A stretch of DNA of 5,179 bases from Candidatus Poseidoniaceae archaeon (GTDB lineage: Archaea > Thermoplasmatota > Poseidoniia > Poseidoniales > Poseidoniaceae), in NCBI GenBank assembly GCA_029250305.1, contig JAQXFM010000336.1, positions 1-5,179 of the forward strand. Reading direction: 5' to 3'. A program made the position numbers and the translations under genes. How positions within the stretch are numbered: position 1 is the stretch's first letter; every line of letters begins with the position of its first letter. The notes under the pieces were generated by a model. That model saw nothing but the letters and a program-made list of their open reading frames with translations. It made no database searches and was not told the DNA's origin. Of the stretch, positions 1-5,179 are shown piece by piece.

Positions 1-578
1 TCGAGTTGGTGACGTCCAGCGGTGTCAACAATGACAAGATCGGCAGCTGCGCAGGCTTTGAGTCCATTTCGTACAATTGTGGGAGCGTCCTTTGTATCAG
101 GCTCACCATAGACTTGCACTGTTGAATCTTCGAGCAATTGTGAAAGTTGTGCGTACGCACCCGGTCGGTGAACGTCGGCTTCAATTACGGCAACGCGGAG
201 CCCGTGTTTTCGACGGTACCATTCTGCCAGTTTTGCAGTGGTCGTTGTTTTTCCTTGACCATACAAACCGACGAGCAACAGTGTTGCACCATGAGGTTGG
301 AATTGGTGGGCAGGGCCGAGAAGTCGCACAAGTTCCGTGTAGAGGATGTTCATTGCGTGTGTTTGGAGGGTGATACCAGGCCGTGGATCTTCCTCACGAA
401 GCCTTGATTCCATACGCTCGACGATTTCCTTGGTTTGGCGGACGTTGAAATCTGCCTCTTGCAATGCTCGGCGAAGACTGCGAGTCATTTCTCGCAATTC
501 TTCATCGTCCAACTTACGTTTGCTCTTGAGCAAACCAATGGACCGGAAAATACCCCGAGAGAGACCTTCGAGTGCCAT
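1..578 (-). CDS. srp54: Signal recognition particle GTPase SRP54, N-terminal part (partial at left edge)
   Basis: SRP54 is the GTPase of the signal recognition particle. It binds signal sequences emerging from the ribosome and docks with the receptor FtsY at the membrane. About 192 residues are visible from the ATG at 578. Residues 1-90 form the helical N domain, including the ALQEADFNV stretch typical of SRP54/Ffh (usually ALLEADVNV). The G domain then starts with the P-loop GLYGQGKTTTTAKLA (104-118), the insertion-box motif DVHRPGAYAQL (135-145) and the G3 motif DTAGRH (185-190), just before the window ends. The TTTTAKLA ending of the P-loop, and the lack of an acidic N-terminal extension, favour SRP54/Ffh over FtsY. 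The remaining G domain (TKLD, GxGE) and the RNA- and signal-binding M domain lie outside the window. The P-loop has Tyr-Gly-Gln where Gln-Gly-Ser/Thr is usual. The gene follows the Get3-like ATPase on the same strand with a 51-bp gap and may be co-transcribed. A weak purine run (GGAAAGGGGG) lies about 12 bases before the ATG. Confidence 0.93.
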   Translation of the reverse strand, partial: MALEGLSRGIFRSIGLLKSKRKLDDEELREMTRSLRRALQEADFNVRQTKEIVERMESRLREEDPRPGITLQTHAMNILYTELVRLLGPAHQFQPHGATLLLVGLYGQGKTTTTAKLAEWYRRKHGLRVAVIEADVHRPGAYAQLSQLLEDSTVQVYGEPDTKDAPTIVRNGLKACAAADLVIVDTAGRHQL

Positions 579-629
579 GGCTCAGCGTAACCCCCTTTCC
601 ATTTCAATGCACCCATGCCCGTGAATGAA

Positions 630-1889
630 TCATTCTTGATCAAGGGGCACGTCGAGGTGAAGCACATCACCGTCGAGTTTCGCTGAGACTTTGCTGGCTT
701 TTGTTGGCACGGAAGTCACGACTTCCCGTTCCCTTCCATTCAAGCCCACGTAGAGCACACCCTCTTCGCTTCTCAATGAAAGTTCATCCCGCGCAATCCC
801 GGGATAATGGAGTGAGATACGTTCCACATTCCCGTCAATCTCCTTCGTCATGCCACGGTGTATAGAATGTTGAAGGGCTTTACCGATGTCGTGGGGGCCA
901 AGGTCTGCAGGATGGGGTTTGACTTCTCCATACAGACGTAGGCCAACGGATCTCAGCGATTCGATACCGACCACTTCGTCATCCAACAGTTCCATCGTTG
1001 CGATGTTTACGTCTGCCAGTTCTTGTTTCAATTCCTCAACGCGTCCTAACTCTGCTGTGCGTCGGTTTTGAAGGAATGGATGGTCGAATTCTGGTGTCAA
1101 ACGATTCACGAGGCAGTTGGGGACTGGCAACTTGTACTCTTTCAAGGACGCATGCGCCCTCAATGTTTCATTGATCCCCATTCGTTCAGGAATGGTCACG
1201 AGGGTGAACGAAGTAATTGATTCGTTAGAAAGGACGCGGCGAACATGGAGGACCCTGCGACGAAATCGTTCCAATTCTTCCTTCATTGAATCACTTTCTT
1301 TACGACCAAAAAGCATGGACCGAAGGCCACCAGAGACACGCATCATTCGAATGATTTTGTCGGACCACGACTCAATAAGTTCGGGGAGGGAAAGGAACCG
1401 GAGTGTGTGCCCAGTCGGGGCAGTATCGAAGACAATGACATCCCAAGTTGGATCTTCGACGTGTCGGAGGAGTTCATCAAACGCAAGGGCCTCATCAAGG
1501 CCGGGAATCACCATGTCGGATGCCTTCACTTCATCCTTCATGGCGTTCATTTCGTCCTTTGCGTTTGGGTCGAGCATCATGCTCAATCCGCCAAGGCCTC
1601 CAAGACCGCCACTTCCGTTCATCCCATTCATCATTTCACCCATCTTGGGGAGCACTGAGGAAATCTTTGATTCAGGGTCCATTTCCAGACCAAAAAGTCC
1701 AGGCACACCCTCAATTGGTGTTGGTTCTGACCCAATTTCTACGCCGAGTGAATCAGATGTCGAGTGGGCTGGATCACTGGATACGAGCAGCACGCGCAAG
1801 CCTGCATCTGCCAACCAAACTGCAGTTGCTGCAGACGTGGTTGTCTTTCCAACGCCACCTTTCCCACCAAACAGAAGCAAACGAGCCAT
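630..1889 (-). CDS. Get3/ArsA-family ATPase with C-terminal HSP20 (alpha-crystallin)-like domain, Get3d-like
   Basis: This is a 419-residue SIMIBI-class dimeric ATPase. Residues 8-18 are the deviant Walker A GGKGGVGKTTT with its signature lysine (K10). Residues 39-46 are switch I (DPAHSTSD), 129-137 read PGLDEALAF as in Get3, 155-164 are switch II (DTAPTGHTLR), and N262 in VNR is a likely adenine contact. The helical client-binding region is present (about 165-215). The zinc-binding Cys-X2-Cys of eukaryotic Get3 is absent, since its expected place (about 268-280) has no cysteine. Residues about 355-416 resemble the ArsA HSP20-like domain: a strand with HYPGIARDEL, then SLRSEEGVLYVGL, then a final LDGDVLHLDVPL. 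Residues 83-105 are an unusual Gly/Met-rich segment. A domain order of ATPase then crystallin-like tail without CxxC matches the Get3d group, whose client is not firmly known. An arsenite pump role is unlikely because there is one ATPase half and no arsB or arsR nearby. The ATG at 1889 is preferred over an in-frame GTG at 1931 because family members begin just before the P-loop strand. srp54 follows on the same strand. Confidence 0.92.
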   Translation of the reverse strand: MARLLLFGGKGGVGKTTTSAATAVWLADAGLRVLLVSSDPAHSTSDSLGVEIGSEPTPIEGVPGLFGLEMDPESKISSVLPKMGEMMNGMNGSGGLGGLGGLSMMLDPNAKDEMNAMKDEVKASDMVIPGLDEALAFDELLRHVEDPTWDVIVFDTAPTGHTLRFLSLPELIESWSDKIIRMMRVSGGLRSMLFGRKESDSMKEELERFRRRVLHVRRVLSNESITSFTLVTIPERMGINETLRAHASLKEYKLPVPNCLVNRLTPEFDHPFLQNRRTAELGRVEELKQELADVNIATMELLDDEVVGIESLRSVGLRLYGEVKPHPADLGPHDIGKALQHSIHRGMTKEIDGNVERISLHYPGIARDELSLRSEEGVLYVGLNGREREVVTSVPTKASKVSAKLDGDVLHLDVPLDQE

Positions 1890-1978
1890 GGCATCGCCTG
1901 TGCCTCGGGGTCTTTGAATACAACGCCACACAATAAATCAAGCAACGCTTTGATGAAGGGCAGGGTTCACGCAGAATC
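1890..1978. promoter_or_regulatory. Divergent intergenic promoter region between the ATPase and the membrane protein
   Basis: These 89 bases separate two divergent start codons (1889 on minus, 1979 on plus), so promoters for both directions should lie here or in the adjoining coding ends. The only clearly AT-rich element is CAATAAATCAA at 1931-1941, which reads TTGATTTATTG on the minus strand. It sits about 43-47 bp from each start codon. A TATA-box about 26 bp before transcription would then give leaders of roughly 20 bases on both sides. Neither orientation matches the archaeal TATA consensus well, and no clear BRE is seen. The promoter location is inferred from gene arrangement and the element itself is only tentative. 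Confidence 0.4.
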
Positions 1979-2740
1979 ATGGCCTCGACATTCTTTCTGT
2001 TTCAGGCCGCTGCAGTGACCTCGCTGATTGGCATGACGCTTGGTTGGCGAGGTGTGATGACCAAGTATTCAGGGTTCTATGATTTGCCCACGGCTTGGAG
2101 CAATGTGTTTTGGGGTATACTGCTTGGTGGAATTTACGCCTCGACGTCGCACAATTTCATCCTCTTACCCTACCTTCAGTTCGTGGCAGATGATGCGAGT
2201 GCGGTTGTGAACCCAATCAATTTGCTCTTTTTATGCCTCACAGCATCTGTTGGCGCACACATGTTGTTGCGAAGAGAGCGAGTCCGTTCAGGATCTTCAC
2301 AACCAACGAGTGGATGGGCACTCGGGTTGGCGATTGGCGCTATGGTCGGCATGGTGCATCTGTACCGTGTGTTTGAGATACAAGACAGTCTTCTGGATCC
2401 TAAGCTTTGGGTCACAGTTGCAGGATTCTCCATTTTTGCACCACGCACTGAAGCCCTCATTTGCTGTTTTCACGGCCAACTCATGCTCCAAGGGAGGCGT
2501 TGGGGCGCCGTTCTTCGTTCCACATTTTGGCGATGTGCATACCTCGTGATGTTTGCCTACGCAGTTGTCGAACCTCTTGCTTGGATCTTCATTGTCCCGT
2601 TCGCAATGCTTGTCAGCAAAAAAGCCGATGAATGGATTTGGGATTCCATTCCGAGTGAAGGTAAAAAGCGACTTCGGAAGATGTGGGCGCGTCAGGTTCG
2701 AGAGAAGCTTGCAGCAGAAATGGATGCAGCCGAATCGTGA
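1979..2740 (+). CDS. Polytopic membrane protein of unknown function
   Basis: I do not recognise this 253-residue protein. Hydrophobicity suggests about six membrane segments, roughly at residues 5-22, 42-65, 78-97, 112-128, 143-165 and 183-213. The last stretch is long and aromatic-rich (MFAYAVVEPLAWIFIVPFAM). Polar or charged residues lie within or next to membrane stretches, including H58 and N59, H94, H127 with R130, and E158. The C-terminal 35-40 residues are hydrophilic and strongly charged, with basic clusters (KKRLRKMWARQVREK) and probably a helix. Loops with Arg pairs (98-103) suggest an inside location by the positive-inside rule. There is no cleavable-looking signal peptide and no motif I can tie to a transporter or enzyme family. 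It is transcribed divergently from the Get3-like ATPase, which raises but does not prove a functional link. No strong Shine-Dalgarno precedes the ATG. Reading-frame length, composition and fit between neighbours make it a convincing gene of unknown role. Confidence 0.82.
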   Translation: MASTFFLFQAAAVTSLIGMTLGWRGVMTKYSGFYDLPTAWSNVFWGILLGGIYASTSHNFILLPYLQFVADDASAVVNPINLLFLCLTASVGAHMLLRRERVRSGSSQPTSGWALGLAIGAMVGMVHLYRVFEIQDSLLDPKLWVTVAGFSIFAPRTEALICCFHGQLMLQGRRWGAVLRSTFWRCAYLVMFAYAVVEPLAWIFIVPFAMLVSKKADEWIWDSIPSEGKKRLRKMWARQVREKLAAEMDAAES

Positions 2741-2842
2741 ACTTCAGTCAGCATTTGCTTACATAGTGTGCTGGAGTCCAAAGGCGTCAAATCCCCCTCC
2801 TCTTCGGAATTAAGCATTTATGGGGCCTTCCGCACACAACGG

Positions 2843-2850
2843 TTATACAA
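2843..2850 (+). promoter_or_regulatory. TATA-like box for a leaderless transcript
   Basis: The sequence TTATACAA is centred about 26 bp upstream of the ATG at 2872, the distance at which archaeal TATA boxes sit from the transcription start. The mRNA would then begin at or within a few bases of the start codon, a leaderless arrangement common in archaea. This fits the lack of a Shine-Dalgarno before the ATG, where CTTGCAAGC is seen instead. A second weaker AT-rich site (CATTTATG, around 2815-2822) would give a short leader. Assignment is by position and composition only. Confidence 0.42.
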
Positions 2851-2871
2851 CGCCCGCTCAGCCTTGCAAGC

Positions 2872-4470
2872 ATGGGTTCCTGCCCTTATTGCCGAAGTGT
2901 CACCCTCCCCGGGGACACGATTTGCTATTCATGCGGACGCGTGCTGGCAAATCTCAACTCCAAGTCCTTTGCACTGGAACAGCAATTCAACAACGGTTCA
3001 GCAGATAGCACCTACAAAATGACAAAAAAACCAACCGGACCTGGCGTCATCCAAACTCATACAGGACGATCAAAGAACATCATGAAGCGGACCCGAAATA
3101 AGTCCCGCATGATTGTGATGGTGATTTTCATCGCCTTTGTGTTCACCTCGCCGACTGTCCAGGAAGCGTCCATAGCAAAGTTTGCCGCTGTCAAAGAATC
3201 GGTCCTCCTTCAAGCAGCACCCTTCCATCTCTATCCTCTCGAAACGACCTACTCGGTCTCAAAAACCATTAACGTGGTGAACACTGGATCCGAAGGCTAC
3301 CTTGTTGAACACCTGACGATCCCCTCGGATGTTCGTTCGTTGGACAATTCAATGACCCAGTACGAGTATACAGACGAATCGTCGGCAATGCCTACGCAGA
3401 GTATACAACAAATTTCTGCAATCACACTTACCATCGACGGTGGAGAAGTTTTCAACATCCCATTGAATGGGTTACCAACAAAAGCTGTAGAAGAAAAGTT
3501 GTTGACAAACAATGGGCATGAAATCTGGTGGCCTGGTTCCGGTCCGGGGGCTGATTTCTGTACCCTAAGCTCATGTATTGTGCTCAAATTCAATCTTGAT
3601 CCTGGCCAAACTTCTTCCTATGATTACACAATTACACTCACGAGTACGGCTTACTCTTGGTGGGATAACAGCCAGCGGGTCGACACACGGGTCGACGGCA
3701 TAGAAACGGGCATCAGCATGTCGAACAGTGGCACGTTTGATGATGTCTCCCTTCGCAACCCATTCGGGGACGCTCAACAATATCGAACAACGAAGTGGTA
3801 CGACCGGGGAACGAGTACAATTCTCGATAGTCGTTCCCTTGGTGGATGGGCGATTAACGCCCAACATGAAGCAGTAAACGAAGTCGCAAACCAAATCCTA
3901 CAGACACTACCGGAAGGCCAGAGTGACAATGCTTACGGGTATGCAAGAGCAGCATTTGATTACCTTCATGAGCATGCGACCTATGACAAAAACGCACCGA
4001 TTATTGCTCGAAGTGGACCTGAATGCCTTGCCGCAGGTACTGGAGATTGCGACGAACAAACCAACGCATTCCTTTCCTTGCTCCGTGTTCAAAATTTGCC
4101 CGGATGGTATGCCTTCGGAGCGCTTACAGACAGCAAGTACCAAGTTTGGGAAGCGCACGCATGGGGCTACATTGAACTCCCTCTGAGCGATGAATACTGC
4201 GAAGCAAATGGCATTGAGTTGTCAACATGCTTTGTTCAGGGACAAGTGGATGTTGTGAACAACAAATGGCTGCTTCACACACCGACGGCCTACATCGCTT
4301 GGATCGAGGAACCAGATCCTACAGGCGACCTCCTCAACGCCTACTACATGCCTGTCCCTCTACGTACAACTGGTACGGACCGATCGCCCCCGGTTTGGTC
4401 GACTGTTGGGGACGTCGATGTGAACGGGGGCGAATTCAAGGTCCCAATGTTGGCAGAAAACCTCGGGTGA
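2872..4470 (+). CDS. Membrane-anchored transglutaminase-like protein with N-terminal zinc ribbon
   Basis: This 532-residue protein has three recognisable parts. Residues 4-21 form a short zinc ribbon (CPYC, ten residues, CYSC), followed by a polar linker. A basic patch (about 68-79, KNIMKRTRNKSR) precedes a single hydrophobic helix (80-95), predicting a cytoplasmic N-terminus and an extracytoplasmic remainder. Residues about 100-330 are rich in Ser, Thr, Asn and aromatics, probably beta-sandwich-like, with a possible disulfide between C230 and C235. Residues about 333-475 are a transglutaminase-like (papain-fold) domain, with likely nucleophile C393 in GTGDCDEQT and likely catalytic H429 in EAHAWGYIEL. 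The usual third residue, the Asp of a W-x-x-x-DPT motif, is not obvious: the matching place reads WLLHTPT (466-472), and a DPT occurs later at 482-484. Such domains include proteases and amide hydrolases as well as cross-linkers, so the substrate is unknown. The TATA-like box and the zinc ribbon support the ATG at 2872. An in-frame ATG at 3082 would give a protein starting with a signal-peptide-like sequence. trkA follows 5 bp later. Confidence 0.85.
   Translation: MGSCPYCRSVTLPGDTICYSCGRVLANLNSKSFALEQQFNNGSADSTYKMTKKPTGPGVIQTHTGRSKNIMKRTRNKSRMIVMVIFIAFVFTSPTVQEASIAKFAAVKESVLLQAAPFHLYPLETTYSVSKTINVVNTGSEGYLVEHLTIPSDVRSLDNSMTQYEYTDESSAMPTQSIQQISAITLTIDGGEVFNIPLNGLPTKAVEEKLLTNNGHEIWWPGSGPGADFCTLSSCIVLKFNLDPGQTSSYDYTITLTSTAYSWWDNSQRVDTRVDGIETGISMSNSGTFDDVSLRNPFGDAQQYRTTKWYDRGTSTILDSRSLGGWAINAQHEAVNEVANQILQTLPEGQSDNAYGYARAAFDYLHEHATYDKNAPIIARSGPECLAAGTGDCDEQTNAFLSLLRVQNLPGWYAFGALTDSKYQVWEAHAWGYIELPLSDEYCEANGIELSTCFVQGQVDVVNNKWLLHTPTAYIAWIEEPDPTGDLLNAYYMPVPLRTTGTDRSPPVWSTVGDVDVNGGEFKVPMLAENLG
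4466..4470 (+). promoter_or_regulatory. Shine-Dalgarno-like site including the upstream stop codon
   Basis: GGTGA lies five bases before the trkA ATG at 4476. It includes the TGA stop of the transglutaminase-like gene (4468-4470). It matches part of the complement of the conserved 16S rRNA 3' end (GGAGGTGATC) at normal spacing. This fixes the trkA start and suggests that ribosomes ending on the first gene re-initiate on the second. Confidence 0.5.
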
Positions 4471-4475
4471 AGATC

Positions 4476-5179
4476 ATGCGAATTATTATTGGTGGTGCAG
4501 GACGAGTTGGAACAGACCTTGCGAAAGCATTGCGTGCTGAAGACATCGATGTTGTGCTCGTAGATTCAGATTCCAGGGCTGTGAAAAACGCTCAAAATTT
4601 GGACGTTCTCGTGATTCATGGTGATTTAACAAAGCGTGAAAAGTTGCATGAAGCAGGAATCGGGCAATCATCGGTGTTCGTAGCAGCAACTGATTCAGAC
4701 GAGCGAAACCTACTCGCATGCGCACTTGCTAACCACGCCTTCCAAGAATTAGCACCGGACAACGCAGAGCCACTGCTCTCCATTTGCAGGGTCCGTGAGA
4801 TGAACTTCATCGAAGAACAAAACAATGGGCACTTGAGCGAATGGGCGAAGGTCAACCACGTTGTGAACCCGCTCGAAGGCGCCATCAAAAGACTGCATTC
4901 AGGTCTGAGATCATCTTCGATTGAAGAGGTGATTCCTTTCGGACACGATGCGTACATCATTGAATTGGACGTCACAAGCAACGCCAAGAGCGTTGTATTC
5001 AGCACCTTGCGAGAGGCTTCGACACAAATCGAAGGCGGCATGCCCTTGATTGTTGGGCTCAAGCGAGAGGGCGAAAAGAGCATTGTTCCAGATGGGGATT
5101 TTATGCTCGTTCCGAACGACAGAATCGCCGTAGCAACAACCGGTCTGACCAGTTTCAATCGAATTTTGAATATCTTTGG
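4476..5179 (+). CDS. trkA: TrkA-type potassium uptake regulator, NAD-binding RCK protein (partial at right edge)
   Basis: TrkA proteins are cytoplasmic, nucleotide-binding subunits that gate TrkH/KtrB-type potassium channels. About 234 residues are visible. Residues 1-30 hold the Rossmann start with GGAGRVG (6-12, GxGxxG type) and the acidic D30 ending the second strand (VVLVDSDS), which favours NAD(H). HGDLTKREKLHEAGI (48-62) and VAATDSDERNLLACALA (69-85) are characteristic of the TrkA N domain. NPLEGAIKRL (131-140) links to a TrkA C-like domain at about 149-230, containing GMPLIVGLKREGEKSIVPDGD (188-208) and PNDRIAVA (213-220). Bacterial-type TrkA often repeats both domains, about 450 residues in total. 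The window ends near the close of the first pair, so I cannot tell whether this is a single- or double-unit protein. No channel subunit is seen in the window. The start is set by the GGTGA site and the match to the family N-terminus. The gene is likely co-transcribed with the transglutaminase-like gene. Confidence 0.93.
   Translation, partial: MRIIIGGAGRVGTDLAKALRAEDIDVVLVDSDSRAVKNAQNLDVLVIHGDLTKREKLHEAGIGQSSVFVAATDSDERNLLACALANHAFQELAPDNAEPLLSICRVREMNFIEEQNNGHLSEWAKVNHVVNPLEGAIKRLHSGLRSSSIEEVIPFGHDAYIIELDVTSNAKSVVFSTLREASTQIEGGMPLIVGLKREGEKSIVPDGDFMLVPNDRIAVATTGLTSFNRILNIF

Noticed and set aside
579..629. Small gene or RNA in the 51-bp gap before srp54
   Set aside because: The gap is too short. 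The ATGs upstream of 578 are out of frame with srp54, and no stable stem-loop is evident by eye.
630..1889. Arsenite efflux pump ATPase (arsA) role
   Set aside because: There is only one ATPase half, the tail is crystallin-like, no arsB, arsR or arsD is nearby, and the neighbour is srp54. The Get3-like label is safer.
1117..1917. Long plus-strand open frame of 266 codons opposite the ATPase
   Set aside because: It is antisense to a gene with unmistakable Get3 motifs, and its translation is low-complexity Ser/Arg/Pro-rich without any domain.
1890..1931. In-frame GTG at 1931 extending the ATPase by 14 residues
   Set aside because: The extra residues (WRCIQRPRGTGDA) do not resemble a family N-terminus. 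The ATG at 1889 puts the P-loop strand right at the start, as in Get3 relatives, and leaves room for a promoter.
3674..3695. Short direct repeat CGGGTCGAC with a 4-base spacer in the transglutaminase-like gene
   Set aside because: It is a nine-base duplication inside the coding frame, giving RVDTRVD. It is too short and isolated to be a regulatory or mobile element.
4616..5158. Minus-strand open frame of 180 codons opposite trkA
   Set aside because: It overlaps the whole TrkA domain region antisense, has Ser-rich composition and shows no recognisable motif.

Overview
The window looks like a piece of a marine planktonic euryarchaeal genome, with Marine Group II / Poseidoniales-like as the best guess. 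This rests on an SRP54-type GTPase, a Get3/ArsA-type ATPase, a TATA-like box 26 bp from a start codon with almost no room for a leader, a zinc-ribbon-plus-membrane-anchor protein architecture, and mid-range GC. The assignment is inference: no rRNA gene or lineage marker is present, and Get3 homologues carrying an alpha-crystallin-like tail also occur outside archaea.

The window holds five protein genes in two divergent groups around an 89-bp intergenic region (1890-1978). Reading leftward on the minus strand are a Get3/ArsA-family ATPase with a C-terminal HSP20/alpha-crystallin-like domain (630-1889) and then, after 51 bp, the N-terminal part of the signal recognition particle GTPase SRP54 (cut by the left edge, 1-578). 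Reading rightward are a polytopic membrane protein I do not recognise (1979-2740), a large membrane-anchored protein with an N-terminal zinc ribbon and an extracytoplasmic transglutaminase-like domain (2872-4470), and a TrkA/RCK-type potassium-uptake regulator (4476 to the right edge, partial).

The minus-strand pair is thematically coherent. SRP54 delivers ribosome-bound signal sequences to the membrane, and Get3-family ATPases bind hydrophobic clients. The ATPase here lacks the Cys-X2-Cys zinc motif of tail-anchor-targeting Get3, carries a crystallin-like tail, and has a Gly/Met-rich segment that could be a flexible hydrophobic client-binding element. That combination resembles the Get3d branch rather than classical Get3 or arsenite pump ATPase.

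On the plus strand, the transglutaminase-like gene and trkA are separated by only 5 bp. A Shine-Dalgarno-like GGTGA that includes the first gene's stop codon suggests translational coupling. I see no RNA genes, mobile elements, CRISPR arrays or long repeats, and no non-coding stretch over 300 bases. The longest gap, 2741-2871, holds a promoter candidate.
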